Counted from the first letter of the stretch, positions 45,501-55,156 are shown. The stretch is 64,000 bases of DNA from an uncultured Prevotellaceae bacterium (GCA_902782305.1 CACZMV010000001.1:62001-126000), one strand, 5' to 3'. The notes: generated by a model not told the origin, from the sequence alone. Numbers and translations: made by a program.

Positions 45501-45793
45501 ATCCAGCTAACGACAACAACCGCGTCAGCAGCCGATTTATAGAGAATGCATCTTATCTGCGCCTAAAGTCGTTGTCACTCTCATGGAATGTTCCTAAGAA
45601 ATGGTTAGCACCTCTGAAGGTTGATTGGGTGCAGGTCTATGCCAACGTCCAGAACCTCTTTACTATCACCAACTATAAGGGCTACGACCCTGAGTTGGGT
45701 TCTATTAACCAGACTGTCACTTTGCAAGGCATTGATAACTATCGTTATCCATCACAACGCATCTACAACGTCGGTCTGAAAGTTCGTTTCTAA
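42563..45793 (+). CDS. SusC/RagA-family TonB-dependent outer-membrane transporter
   Basis: A 1,076-residue barrel. It has a signal peptide (about 1-28), a carboxypeptidase-like regulatory domain (about 40-115, ITGTVSDAMGPVIGASVVIKG), the SusC signature and TonB-dependent plug (DEVVVVGYGTMKRSDLTGSV near 118, then IEVLKDASATAIYGSRASNG near 225) and a long C-terminal barrel ending in RIYNVGLKVRF. With SusD it imports mannan-derived oligosaccharides across the outer membrane. The coding sequence is intact, but the insertion element ends 29 bp before its start, separating it from its probable promoter. Confidence 0.95.
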   Translation: MNLNCSKKTLLAGLCSIFLLGYSSAMYAGGTYAPLEVQQTKKITGTVSDAMGPVIGASVVIKGTSNGVATDFDGNFTLQASQGQTLVVSYIGYLTKEIKIDGRAKYDITLEEDKKMLDEVVVVGYGTMKRSDLTGSVSSIDEKAIKQGVNTNVEQAMQGRIAGVQVTQNSGAPGGGISVQIRGINSLNGGNEPLYVIDGIAMSGQTDGNTSVLSTINPADITSIEVLKDASATAIYGSRASNGVVLITTKKGQDSRPQVSYEGYVGWQSIIKKLDVMNLKEYADYYNTRSKVYGWGTNEQYLNPDLLTDGTNWQDELFRTAVMHNHQVNINGGTKSTHYSISGGYLNQDGIAIGSSFERVTFRVNFDTEINKWLSFNANVAFANIWQESTFDQWNIMYQALASTPDMAAHRPDGSYDMGSSSMRYNYTVNPLFMAERQTNERTNQSLDYNFAANIKPVKGLNIRIEYGGNRGWGKALNFVPEYKTWRDGNISTYPSANNKYNSTNKYNSFKQYATYEIEPLKDNRFSLMLGHESQDGEWYQGWMYRGNYISGALTSIAVGDADTAKNNEEGNHWSIESYFGRFNYNFKERYLLTATLRTDGSSHFAKGHRWGWFPSVALAWRITQEPFMKKVTWLSNAKLRLGWGLVGNQNAAEYAYGVKMKNVTTSNGTAYVPANYGNEDLTWEKTRAWNIGLDLAFLNNRIEFITDAYWKTTDDLLMSAVLPNFLTGLTPAIVNAGSMKNRGVEFTLNTVNINNKDFQWRSGLTVSFNKNELSSLNSADAALPGKIPTGQGSDPIVTWTPVGGAVGRFYGYNVIGMFTCEDDFYQKNQLGEFVLDANGNRVPVARPVATDGSLMPINPNNGIWVGDYIYEDVNQDGKITEADRKFIGDPNPTFTFGFNNVITWKDFELSFFFNGSVGNDAYNYIRQQFSDPSSWGNRMKDVFDFARIALKDENGSTTDISNVYISNASSAKVQRITLNPANDNNRVSSRFIENASYLRLKSLSLSWNVPKKWLAPLKVDWVQVYANVQNLFTITNYKGYDPELGSINQTVTLQGIDNYRYPSQRIYNVGLKVRF

Positions 45794-45807
45794 TAATTAT
45801 ATATGGT

Positions 45808-47688
45808 ATGAAAAAGATAAAATTCAATATACTCGCCATTTCAGCGCTGTTAGGAATGTCGCTGACAATGGGCAGTTGTGCCAAGGATTATCTGGATCGT
45901 CTGCCTCAGCACCAATACACAGAAGAAACCTTTTATGGTGCAGACGACATTGACCAAAGTGTCATGCTGAAACTCCTAGAGCCACTTTATAACTCCGCAT
46001 GGGCCAAATATAACGAACGTGCCATTTACCCTATCGGCTCGATGAGAGCTAACGATGGATGGAGTCCTTATCTCAATGGTGAGTTCGGAAGATTTCAAGT
46101 AACGGGTCTTTCTACCGAGATTGGTAATGCATGGGGCGCATTCTACTCCGTGGTAACACAAGCCAATGCTATTATCCGCAGTATGGAGAAAAATGCGAAA
46201 GAAGGAACCAACCAAGATATGCTGAACCAGATTAACGGTGAAGCTCGTCTGATGCGTGGTTTGGCATACTTCTATTTGGTACGCGGCTGGGGTGACGTGA
46301 TTATTTATGAGGACAACTATGCTGCTGCTGAGAACCCCCAAATTCCTTTGTACACAGAAGAAAGTGTTCTAAAATTTGTCATTCGCGATTTCGAGCAGGC
46401 TGAAAAGTTGTTGCCAGAAAAAGCTACCACGGCCAACCATCCTTCCCGATTTGTAGCTAAAGCATATCTGGCCAAAGCTCTTTTAGCCCAAAGCGGATGG
46501 AATAAGAGTACTCGCGACCAGGCCACACTTGACCGTGTTGTTACTCTGTGCGACGAAGTCATCAACTGTGGACAATACTCCTTGCTTCCCAACTACGAAG
46601 ATTTGTTCAAGGTTGAGAACAATGCCTGCTATGCAGACAATAACAAGGAAACTTTGTTGGCACTGCGTTGGGCTGATCCCCTGACAGGAGAATATGCTGA
46701 GCGAAATGTTAACATCAACGATATCGGCTGGAATGAGGTAGTTCCCGAAATCGGCGCTTGGGGTGGTTCTCTTCATGCTTCTGTTGACATGATGAATATG
46801 TACAATGAGGAACCAGAAGACCAAGTACGCGCCAGTGCCACTTTCTTCATCCCTGGTAAGACCTACGACTACATTCACAAGGACAAGGGTGGATACACTT
46901 ATACCAAGAACTGGATGCAGATTAAGAAAGGGATTGTTGGCGACAAAGCTGACTGCAACGGACATCTTGTATCACAGGGAAGCCCCTTCAATACTTATAT
47001 GCTGCGATTTGCTGATGTATTCTTGACCAAGGCAGAAGCTCTACTTGGCAACAATGAGTCTACATCGAATGCCGAAGCATTAACCGCATTCAACGCCACT
47101 CGTTTGCGTGCTGGATTGAAGGCAAAGACCTCTTTTACCCTTGAAGACCTGATTCGTGAACGTCGCGTCGAGTTTGGCATGGAATGTGTTAATTGGTTCG
47201 ATATGGTAACATGGTATCGATGGAAGCCTCAATTTATGTTAAACTACTTTAACAACAAACAATTCCGTGGTTTTATGACCAATGACGGCGATGTCATTCT
47301 GAATGACGATGGCACAATAGCATATCGCTGTATTCCATCTGGTGAGGGAGTATGGTACACAGGAACCTCATGGAACGATAATGGTGATATCCAAACATCT
47401 TTGTGGAGCGATGCTGAACGCTACAACGACGGAAAGATTGTCTATCGTCAATATGGTCCTGAAGGAGGATTTGACAATGACACCAATCCCATTGTAACTA
47501 CTGGCGGTATAGCTATGACCAAAGCCAACGGATACACCTATGACCTTTGGAAGATTGCACGCGAGACTCCTGGATTTGCAGCCATCAAGCTAACCGAAGA
47601 AAACATCTTCATGCCCTATCCAGAGAATGATGTATTACAAAACCCCTATTTCAACCTACCTCCGCAGGAGTATAAATTCGGAGAGTGA
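45808..47688 (+). CDS. SusD/RagB-family surface glycan-binding lipoprotein
   Basis: A 626-residue lipoprotein (lipobox LTMGSCAKD, Cys near residue 24) 14 bp after susC. It has the TPR-like helical layout of SusD: early EETFYGADDIDQSV, NGEARLMRGLAYFYLVRGWGDV near residue 146, and the late VRASATFF and RERRVEFGMECVNWFDMVTW near 450. It forms the lid of the SusC barrel and binds the oligosaccharide. It is longer than the average SusD, with an insertion near residues 490-560. Confidence 0.94.
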   Translation: MKKIKFNILAISALLGMSLTMGSCAKDYLDRLPQHQYTEETFYGADDIDQSVMLKLLEPLYNSAWAKYNERAIYPIGSMRANDGWSPYLNGEFGRFQVTGLSTEIGNAWGAFYSVVTQANAIIRSMEKNAKEGTNQDMLNQINGEARLMRGLAYFYLVRGWGDVIIYEDNYAAAENPQIPLYTEESVLKFVIRDFEQAEKLLPEKATTANHPSRFVAKAYLAKALLAQSGWNKSTRDQATLDRVVTLCDEVINCGQYSLLPNYEDLFKVENNACYADNNKETLLALRWADPLTGEYAERNVNINDIGWNEVVPEIGAWGGSLHASVDMMNMYNEEPEDQVRASATFFIPGKTYDYIHKDKGGYTYTKNWMQIKKGIVGDKADCNGHLVSQGSPFNTYMLRFADVFLTKAEALLGNNESTSNAEALTAFNATRLRAGLKAKTSFTLEDLIRERRVEFGMECVNWFDMVTWYRWKPQFMLNYFNNKQFRGFMTNDGDVILNDDGTIAYRCIPSGEGVWYTGTSWNDNGDIQTSLWSDAERYNDGKIVYRQYGPEGGFDNDTNPIVTTGGIAMTKANGYTYDLWKIARETPGFAAIKLTEENIFMPYPENDVLQNPYFNLPPQEYKFGE

Positions 47689-47724
47689 TCTCTTCCGGGA
47701 AAAACAAGAACAAGTTAAAATACA

Positions 47725-49392
47725 ATGAATATGAAACACTATATGTCAAATTTCAAGACAAGTCTGTTGCTGATGACTTTCATGGCATCATTCCTGTTTG
47801 GCGTTACTTCGTGTAAGGAAAGTGACTCTAGTGGCGGTACACCGAAAATCACTTCGGTCACTAACACGGATCCCAACAATCAGATTACGTACGGTAAAAT
47901 AGGCGCCGGCTCTCTCATTGTAATTCGCGGTGAGAATCTGGGCGGTGCACAAAAAGTTTACATCAATGACCAAGAGGTATGGTTCAACACCACCATGAAC
48001 ACTGACCACAGTATCATCGTTCAGGTACCGACTGAGGATGATGGATTCGTGCTGACAGCTTTTGATAGCAATCTGAAAGACGAGATCCGTGTGGTTACCT
48101 CAGATGGCATTGCTACATACTCTTTTAAGATTACAGCCCCCTACCCCTCAGCAACAAGTGTAATATCGAAATTTCCACGCAATGCAGGTGACTGGGTTAC
48201 TGTTATTGGCCAGAATTTAGTTGATATAGATCGTATTTTCATCACTTCATTAACAACTGATGAGATTTATGCATCCAGTGCGACAGAGATTGGTGGCACG
48301 CAGGCAGAGGTAACAGAATATGAGATTACCAAGCAAGAACACAGAAAAGCAGACTCTGGAAAAGGCTATGTTACCGACTCCGAGATGAAATTTAAGATTC
48401 CAGAGATGTCATTTGACGGTGGAACGCTGGTTATTGAGTGCGCTGCTGGTAATGTATTATATCCCTTCACACTAAGTTTAGCCCCACCCGAAATCTTAAA
48501 GGTCAACACGGATATGCCTGTTCCTGGCGAGGAGCTGGTTATCACTGGTAAGAACTTCATTCAAGTTGACGAGGTGAAGATTGGCGACAAGGTAGTGAAT
48601 GTAGAGGATTTCACCGTCGACGAGGCTGGTGAGAATATCACCGTAGCTTTCAAGGAGTATATGAAGCCTAGCACTGATGCCACTCCACAATTGTCAGTGA
48701 AGACAGGCGGTGGTGTAGTTACCACTGGTTTCTACAACTATTCTACCATTATTTATGGCTTTGAGGATGGACAAGCTACAAACAACGGATGGGGAGGTGA
48801 TCCTTCCTATGAAACAACAGACGGATCGACAGCACCATTTACTTGTGACGGCAACTTTGCCCACTATAACATTCCTGCTGAAGGTCAACAATGGTGGGGA
48901 ACAATGATCTACTACCGGAAAGACTGGAGCGGAAACTCATTCCCGTTGCCTGGTTTCGATGTAATTCCAGCGGATGCACCTGCTGAAAAGATTTACTTAG
49001 CAATGGAAGTGTACAATATTGGTTCTGACTACAATAAATTTGATGCTGAGGGTGTTCCAACCTTCACAGGTTACCTCCGCTATATGATACAACCTCTTGA
49101 CGATTCAGAAAACACGTATGACAACTTCAAGGATTGGGTTCCCGATGGTTATCCCACAAAACCAGTCTTTGAGACAAAGATCCTGGCAGATGCTGATGGA
49201 AATGCTTATGAAGGAAAATGGTATCGTCACGTACTGCCCTTAAGCAAATTTAATTGCTATGCAGGTAAGACTTATTCAGAAATCGTTACTACAGGTTTAA
49301 ATCAATTCCGCATTCAGTCTATCAACCAAGGAACAGTTGTTGGAAAGATTGATTTCTGTCTTGATAATATCCGTATCATCTACATCCCATAA
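47725..49392 (+). CDS. IPT/TIG-domain surface glycan-binding protein
   Basis: A 555-residue lipoprotein (lipobox LFGVTSCKE, Cys near 30). Two or three IPT/TIG immunoglobulin-like repeats follow (VIRGENLGG near 65, TVIGQNLVDI near 155, VITGKNFIQVDEV near 270), then a C-terminal beta-sandwich of about 200 residues rich in Trp and Tyr that is probably the glycan-binding domain, ending KIDFCLDNIRIIYIP. Such SGBPs sit beside SusCD at the surface and help capture polysaccharide. It is the third gene of the rightward operon. Confidence 0.88.
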   Translation: MNMKHYMSNFKTSLLLMTFMASFLFGVTSCKESDSSGGTPKITSVTNTDPNNQITYGKIGAGSLIVIRGENLGGAQKVYINDQEVWFNTTMNTDHSIIVQVPTEDDGFVLTAFDSNLKDEIRVVTSDGIATYSFKITAPYPSATSVISKFPRNAGDWVTVIGQNLVDIDRIFITSLTTDEIYASSATEIGGTQAEVTEYEITKQEHRKADSGKGYVTDSEMKFKIPEMSFDGGTLVIECAAGNVLYPFTLSLAPPEILKVNTDMPVPGEELVITGKNFIQVDEVKIGDKVVNVEDFTVDEAGENITVAFKEYMKPSTDATPQLSVKTGGGVVTTGFYNYSTIIYGFEDGQATNNGWGGDPSYETTDGSTAPFTCDGNFAHYNIPAEGQQWWGTMIYYRKDWSGNSFPLPGFDVIPADAPAEKIYLAMEVYNIGSDYNKFDAEGVPTFTGYLRYMIQPLDDSENTYDNFKDWVPDGYPTKPVFETKILADADGNAYEGKWYRHVLPLSKFNCYAGKTYSEIVTTGLNQFRIQSINQGTVVGKIDFCLDNIRIIYIP

Positions 49393-49410
49393 TGTTAAAT
49401 TGAAAAGTTT

Positions 49411-50883
49411 ATGAAACAAAAAAAAATATTTTCTATTATTTTGCTCATCGTAGCAGCTCTGGGATTCCAGAGCTGCAGCGATAGCGAAAGCAGCGACACG
49501 GCCAAAGTGATGAGGCTATTTCAAGGCAATACAGAAGTAACCGAATTGAATTTCTCACTGGGTGCTAGCAGCCAAATGCTGGGTGTATTCTCTGATGCCG
49601 ACTGGGAGGCCTCGCTGAGCGAGGAGTCTTGGTGCACCATCTCTAACCATGCCGGTTTCGTGGACGGCGACAGCATCCAGTATATTAAAATATCCGTTGC
49701 AAAGAATCCTGAATCTGCACGTTCTGTAGTCCTCACAGTAAAAGCTGGTGGTACATCACGTACAGTTACCATCAATCAAAATGGCACAGAGACTGATCCT
49801 GACGATCCTTTTATTAGTGCATTCACATTTGTAGAAGATCTCAAGATGGGCTATAATCTTGGTAACACCCTTGATGCCAGCCAAGAGGTTAACAAATACG
49901 ATTGGTTCACACCCTCCGGTCCTGGTGACTGGCAGACCTATGAGACATGCTGGGGACAGCCCGTCACTACCCAAGAGATGATTGACGCCATTGCTGCCAA
50001 GGGCTTTAACATCATCCGTGTACCCGTCACCTGGTTCCCTCACATGGATACCAACGGCAACGTCAACGAGGAGTGGATGAACCGCGTGGAGCAGGTCGTG
50101 AAGTATGTGCTCAACACCGGCAGCTATTGCATCTTGAATGTGCAGCATGACACCGGTGCCAAGGGTGACCGTGAAGACAACATTGCATGGATTTCGACGG
50201 CTGCCGACGAGTATGCCACCACCAGCCCCCTCTTCAAGAAACTATGGACTCAAATTGCCAACCGCTTCAAGAGTTACGACGACAAGCTGTTGTTTGAGGG
50301 GATGAACGAGGTGCTGAACAAGGAGCGTTCTTTCGGCACCGACTATGCCAGCTATTCTGCTGACGACTGGGCTACGCTGAACAAGCTGCTTCAGGACTTC
50401 GTGGATGCTGTACGTGCTACAGGCGGCAACAACGAATACCGTAACCTGCTGATTGCCACCGTTGGTTCCACCAGTGCTTCTGCTGCTATCTCGCAGCTGC
50501 AGTGCCCTACTGACAAGCACCCCAACCACATCGTAGGTTCTGTCCACTGCTATGATCCCTACTGGTTCTGCAACGACGGCAGTGGAAGTGGTGACAATAT
50601 TTACTGGATCAACTATTTCGATAGTGACTGTCAGACCGAGATTGATGATATTTTCAACCGTGTCGATGCTCACTTCCTGGGTAAGTTAGGCATCCCATAC
50701 ATCTTCGGCGAGTTTGGTGCCATCGGCAGCCACCCCGAAATGGCTGAGCGTGTAAAATATGCCCAGTACATGGCTAAAAAGTTTAAGGAATACGGTACGA
50801 CTGGTCTCTGGTGGATGGGATTATACGACCGCCAAAAGGGGGAATGGAATGAAAGTGAGATTGTTGATGCACTCATGAAATAA
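49411..50883 (+). CDS. BACON-GH5 (subfamily 4-like) endo-beta-glucanase/glucomannanase lipoprotein
   Basis: A 490-residue lipoprotein (LGFQSCSD, Cys22). A BACON domain spans about 45-126 and ends in TVTINQNG. The GH5 barrel starts at MGYNLGNTLDA (about 146) and has acid/base Glu300 in LLFEGMNEVL and nucleophile Glu434 in PYIFGEFGAIG. ETCWGQPVTTQEM and IIRVPVTW are typical of GH5 subfamily 4, which covers xyloglucan, mixed-linkage glucan and glucomannan. In this locus glucomannan is likely. It lies 18 bp after the SGBP gene and is related to the GH5 domains at 51038-53791 and 61748-62941. Confidence 0.9.
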   Translation: MKQKKIFSIILLIVAALGFQSCSDSESSDTAKVMRLFQGNTEVTELNFSLGASSQMLGVFSDADWEASLSEESWCTISNHAGFVDGDSIQYIKISVAKNPESARSVVLTVKAGGTSRTVTINQNGTETDPDDPFISAFTFVEDLKMGYNLGNTLDASQEVNKYDWFTPSGPGDWQTYETCWGQPVTTQEMIDAIAAKGFNIIRVPVTWFPHMDTNGNVNEEWMNRVEQVVKYVLNTGSYCILNVQHDTGAKGDREDNIAWISTAADEYATTSPLFKKLWTQIANRFKSYDDKLLFEGMNEVLNKERSFGTDYASYSADDWATLNKLLQDFVDAVRATGGNNEYRNLLIATVGSTSASAAISQLQCPTDKHPNHIVGSVHCYDPYWFCNDGSGSGDNIYWINYFDSDCQTEIDDIFNRVDAHFLGKLGIPYIFGEFGAIGSHPEMAERVKYAQYMAKKFKEYGTTGLWWMGLYDRQKGEWNESEIVDALMK

Positions 50884-50910
50884 GCATACAACTATTTTTC
50901 TATGCAAAGC

Positions 50911-50944
50911 CGGGATGCTTCGTTTTGATGGAGCATCCCGATTT
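50911..50944 (+). terminator. Hairpin between the two endoglucanase genes
   Basis: CGGGATGCT (50911-50919) pairs with AGCATCCCG (50932-50940), followed by ATTTATT. It may only partly terminate, as the next gene continues in the same direction after a 154-bp gap. Confidence 0.6.
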
Positions 50945-51037
50945 ATTAGATCGCTTCTTAAGGAGACAACCAGGAAAACGAAATAGGATATTCGCCTATT
51001 CACTGAGCCTATCTTGAATATAGTAATTCACAAACTT

Positions 51038-53791
51038 ATGAAAAGACTGAAAACACTCATTGCAGCACTCACGCTGATAGCAACGGGAACGACGGCTGCC
51101 GACATTCCGTCAACACCCGTTACCGCATCAAGCGACGCAGCCAAGAACCTGTATGCTTATTTCCTGGACCAGTATGGCAAGAAGACGATTTCCAGCGTTA
51201 TGGCAAATGTCAACTGGAACAACACCTGTGCCGAGAATGTCTATAAGCTCACAGGCAAGTATCCAGCCATGAACTGCTATGACTTCATCCACATCTGTTT
51301 CTCTCCAGCCAACTGGATTGACTACACCGACATCACTCCTGCCAAGGAATGGCACGATGCGGGCGGTATCGTACAGTTGATGTGGCATTTCAATGTGCCT
51401 AAGAGCCAGGGGGCAACAGATGTTACCTGCACGCCCAGCGAGACCACCTTTAAGGCTTCCAATGCTCTGGTTAGCGGCACGTGGGAGAACAAATGGTTCT
51501 ACGAGCAGATGGACAAGGTCATTGCCACCATCCTCAAGTTACAGGACGCTGGCATTGCCGCTACCTGGCGACCTTTCCATGAGGCAGCAGGCAATGCTTG
51601 CGCCAAGCAGCAGGCCGACTGGACCAAAGCATGGTTCTGGTGGGGCTACGACGGTGCCGATACTTACAAGAAGCTGTGGAAGGCCATGTACGACTATTTC
51701 AAGCAGAAAGGCGTCAACAACCTCATCTGGGTGTGGACCACACAGAACTACAACGGTGACAGCAGCAAATACAACCAGGACACCGACTGGTATCCTGGCG
51801 ACGAGTATGTTGACATCGTGGGTCGTGACCTCTATGGCTACAATGCAACACAGAACTTGCAAGAGTTCAACGAGATAAAAGCCACCTATCCCAACAAAAT
51901 GGTGGTGTTGTCAGAATGTGGCAAGAATGGCGGCAGCAATACAGAGCTAGGCACCATGACCGACATATGGAACGCTGGTGCCAAATGGGGACATTTCATG
52001 GTATGGTATCAAGGCGGACAAGGCTCTACCGACACCATGTGCAGCGACGACTGGTGGAAGGAGGCCATGAGCAGTGCCAACGTCATCACCCGCGACAAGG
52101 TGGTTATCCCCGATGTCACTTCAACCATCGAGAATGCCACGGATGCCGTGAAGAACATGGGACTGGGCTGGAACTTGGGTAACGCCCTCGACGCCAATGT
52201 CCAGCAATACCATGATGCCACCCAGGACAACTACTGGGGACAGCAGGACATTACCTCTGAGAGCTGCTGGGGTCAGCTACCCACCAAGGCAGAACTGGTG
52301 GCCATGATGAAAGAAGCCGGTTTCGGAGCCATCCGCGTTCCCGTGACATGGTATAACCACATGGACAAGGACGGCAACATGGATGCAGCATGGATGAACC
52401 GCGTACATGAGGTGGTTGACTATGTCATCAGCCAAGGAATGTACTGCATCCTCAACGTACACCACGACACGGGTGCCGACAGCTACGACAGCCAGAAGAA
52501 CCTCACCGGCTACCATTGGATCAAGGCTGATGAAACCAACTACGCTACCAACAAGGCCCGCTATGAGAAACTGTGGCAGCAGATAGCCCAAGAGTTCCGC
52601 AACTATGGCCAACTGCTGCTGTTCGAAGGCTATAACGAGATGCTCGACGCCAAAAGCTCCTGGAATTTTGCACAGAGCAGTTCCGCCTACGATGCCATCA
52701 ACAAGTACGCCCAGAGCTTTGTCGATGTGGTACGCGCCACCGGTGGCAACAATGCCCAGCGCAACCTCATTGTCAGCACATACGGCGCCTGCTCAGGCAA
52801 CGGCACGTGGGATGCAAGAGTGCAAGACCCCTTGAAGGAACTGCAGATTCCCTCGGGTGAAAGCAACCATATCATCTTCGAGGTTCACAACTATCCCTCC
52901 ATCGTCAACAAGGACAACGCGGGCAACTACGTCAGCGATCGCACCATCAGCGAAATCAAAGCAGAGATTGATGCATGGCTTGAGAACCTGAAGACCTACC
53001 TCGTCAGCAAGGGCGCTCCCGTCATCATCGGCGAATGGGGCACCAACAACGTCGATGCCGGCGGTGGCAAGACAGACTATGATGTTCGCAAGGACCTGAT
53101 GTTCCAGTTTGTCGATTACCTCATCAAGGCCATGAAACAGAACGATATCGCCACCTTCTACTGGATGGGACTGACCGATGGTATCGCACGCACCTACCCA
53201 GCCTTTACCCAGCCCGACCTGGCACTGAAGATGCTGAAGGCCTATCATGGCGATGACTACAGCCCCAACCTGCCCGATGCCAAGGACTTTGCTGGAGGTA
53301 TTACCTCTGCTAGCGTCAACTTCACCAATCAATACAGTGAGGTAACTATCTGCAAAGGAGCTATCGACAAAACCGTCTATAAAGGCATAAAGGTGGAGTT
53401 GGAGGAAAAGCCAGCCAGCGGTTCTCTGTCATTCAAGGTTTATGCCAACACTGAAAGCACTAAGGCTATCACTGACAAGACTGCTCAGCTTGCCTTTGCC
53501 GGCTATACAAGCATCAAGAAAATTAACCTGCAGTGGAATTTAGCAACCAAAGGCAGCATCAAGGTTAAGAGTGCCAACCTAATTAAGCAGAACAATTCCA
53601 CAGAGCCATGCAACCTCGAAGTATTTTGGGGCTGCTATCTCAACGACTTCAATTATGCAACGGGTATTGAGGACATTACTATCACTCCTGTTCGTCATGA
53701 CGATGAAATCATCTACAATCTGAGCGGACAGCCTGTCACCTCTCCTCAGCGTGGCATCTACATCCTCAACGGAAAGAAAATCATCAAATAG
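51038..53791 (+). CDS. Bimodular GH26-GH5 mannanase/endoglucanase with C-terminal sorting-like domain
   Basis: A 917-residue secreted protein from the ATG at 51038; an upstream in-frame ATG at 51014 gives a poorer signal peptide. Order: signal peptide (1-20), GH26 mannanase (about 25-350) with Glu182 in WRPFHEAAG and Glu293 in LSECGKNGG, linker, GH5_4-like endoglucanase (about 370-750) with Glu534 in LLFEGYNEML and Glu666 in VIIGEWGTN, a beta-sandwich (about 760-885) and a final 30-residue domain (YNLSGQPV...GIYILNGKKIIK) resembling T9SS type A sorting signals. GH26-GH5 fusions are known from rumen Prevotella. Its C-ending codon bias is much stronger than in susC or susD. Confidence 0.92.
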   Translation: MKRLKTLIAALTLIATGTTAADIPSTPVTASSDAAKNLYAYFLDQYGKKTISSVMANVNWNNTCAENVYKLTGKYPAMNCYDFIHICFSPANWIDYTDITPAKEWHDAGGIVQLMWHFNVPKSQGATDVTCTPSETTFKASNALVSGTWENKWFYEQMDKVIATILKLQDAGIAATWRPFHEAAGNACAKQQADWTKAWFWWGYDGADTYKKLWKAMYDYFKQKGVNNLIWVWTTQNYNGDSSKYNQDTDWYPGDEYVDIVGRDLYGYNATQNLQEFNEIKATYPNKMVVLSECGKNGGSNTELGTMTDIWNAGAKWGHFMVWYQGGQGSTDTMCSDDWWKEAMSSANVITRDKVVIPDVTSTIENATDAVKNMGLGWNLGNALDANVQQYHDATQDNYWGQQDITSESCWGQLPTKAELVAMMKEAGFGAIRVPVTWYNHMDKDGNMDAAWMNRVHEVVDYVISQGMYCILNVHHDTGADSYDSQKNLTGYHWIKADETNYATNKARYEKLWQQIAQEFRNYGQLLLFEGYNEMLDAKSSWNFAQSSSAYDAINKYAQSFVDVVRATGGNNAQRNLIVSTYGACSGNGTWDARVQDPLKELQIPSGESNHIIFEVHNYPSIVNKDNAGNYVSDRTISEIKAEIDAWLENLKTYLVSKGAPVIIGEWGTNNVDAGGGKTDYDVRKDLMFQFVDYLIKAMKQNDIATFYWMGLTDGIARTYPAFTQPDLALKMLKAYHGDDYSPNLPDAKDFAGGITSASVNFTNQYSEVTICKGAIDKTVYKGIKVELEEKPASGSLSFKVYANTESTKAITDKTAQLAFAGYTSIKKINLQWNLATKGSIKVKSANLIKQNNSTEPCNLEVFWGCYLNDFNYATGIEDITITPVRHDDEIIYNLSGQPVTSPQRGIYILNGKKIIK

Positions 53792-53816
53792 CAGCACCCC
53801 ATACAGGATGGACTCA

Positions 53817-53850
53817 GCGGGGTTGTACTGATATCAACAGACAACCCCGC
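53817..53850. terminator. Terminator between convergent glycosidase genes
   Basis: GCGGGGTTGT (53817-53826) pairs with ACAACCCCGC (53841-53850); T/C-rich sequence follows on the plus strand. It ends the susC operon and lies 4 bp past the stop of the leftward GH5 gene. Confidence 0.8.
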
Positions 53851-53854
53851 ATTC

Positions 53855-55156
53855 TTACCTTTTCGTATTTTTAATGATGATATTCAGTGTTGTCGTATCA
53901 CAAAGGAACACAGAGTTCAGTCCCTGCTGTTCCTGTGCCGGGTCGCCACAGTAGTCGTCACCCACCTGCCACTGTTCGTGAGTGGGGCGTGCCTCCCCAC
54001 CCCATCCCCAGAAGTTGCAGCCACACACCGTCGGCTCGCTCTTGATAAGCGAGAACACAAAATCATAGTAGCGGTCGCGCCCCACGGTGGGAGAGCCTGG
54101 CAAGAATGCAAAGCCATCGCGCGGATAGCCGAATTCCTCAATGACGAGAGGCTTCTGAAGACGCTTGGCGATGGCGGTGTGGCGGTGTATATACTCGGCT
54201 GTGTTCCGACACGCGCGCTCCACATTCTCTGCCAGCGAGTCTTTGTCGGCCCAACTCCAATTGTATGGCCACACATGAGCGTTCATATAGTCGATGTTGG
54301 GGTCGGCACAAATCTTCTCATAGAGGTCAGCATCCATCTCGCAGCCCCATATACCTTCACTGCCAATGCTGATGAGGTGGTTTTTATCCAAACTGCGTAT
54401 CAGCGTCGATGTCTGCCTAAGCCACTTGGCAAAAGGTTCCTTGGCCTCATCGCTGAAGGCACGAGGTTCATTACCTATCTGCCACGACATGATGGCAGGA
54501 TCGTCGCAATAGGGCACATTGGTATAACGGTTGGTACGGCCTATTATGTCGCGCACATACTGAAAGAATAGTTCCTGAGCCTTAATATTGGTCGAGAACT
54601 GGCTGACAAAACTCATGTACTCCGGATAGCTGGTCTCATTGGGGCGCGGAGCCTTACCCGCACCTGCCTGTTCCAGATAGAAACCGTAACCCCCACTCCA
54701 CTCCCAAGCGTTGTTCAGATAGAGCACGGCCTTCATGCCCCGCTCACCCATCTGCTGTAACAGATAGTCTAGTCCCGCCAGTATGGTGTCGTTATAAACG
54801 CCAGGAGACTCCTGCAGCGTTGGCTCAACCTTCGTCATCACCCCACGCTTTCCGTCGCTTCCTACAAGAATGCGCAGGTTGTCCAGTCCCAACTCGTGAA
54901 GTTTGTCCAGTTCGCGCAACAGCCTTGCACGGTCGCCCCCCTGTCCTTCCGATGCGAGTATGGCTCCATACCAGAAGTTAGTACCTACATAGCGGTATTC
55001 CTTACCGTCGAGCACGAAACTCGCATTCTTTCGCTCCACGAATCCACCAGTCTTACCGACCTGCTTCTCTGAGCAGCCAATCAACAGCAGCGCTACACAT
55101 ACTGCGCATACGCTAAACGACAAATGATTAATGATAAATGATATTATTTTCTCCAT
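53855..55156 (-). CDS. GH5 (subfamily 7-like) beta-mannanase lipoprotein
   Basis: A 433-residue lipoprotein (LLLIGCSE, Cys28). The barrel opens with FVLDGKEYRYVGTNFWYGA, typical of GH5_7 mannanases. Catalytic residues are Glu230 in MSWQIGNEPRAF and Glu341 in VIEEFGYPRDG; the aromatic NAHVWPYNW near residue 292 lines the cleft. It should hydrolyse beta-1,4-mannan at the cell surface. It is leftward, 61 bp after the AraC gene, and probably shares a transcript with AraC and the acetylesterase. Confidence 0.9.
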   Translation of the reverse strand: MEKIISFIINHLSFSVCAVCVALLLIGCSEKQVGKTGGFVERKNASFVLDGKEYRYVGTNFWYGAILASEGQGGDRARLLRELDKLHELGLDNLRILVGSDGKRGVMTKVEPTLQESPGVYNDTILAGLDYLLQQMGERGMKAVLYLNNAWEWSGGYGFYLEQAGAGKAPRPNETSYPEYMSFVSQFSTNIKAQELFFQYVRDIIGRTNRYTNVPYCDDPAIMSWQIGNEPRAFSDEAKEPFAKWLRQTSTLIRSLDKNHLISIGSEGIWGCEMDADLYEKICADPNIDYMNAHVWPYNWSWADKDSLAENVERACRNTAEYIHRHTAIAKRLQKPLVIEEFGYPRDGFAFLPGSPTVGRDRYYDFVFSLIKSEPTVCGCNFWGWGGEARPTHEQWQVGDDYCGDPAQEQQGLNSVFLCDTTTLNIIIKNTKR

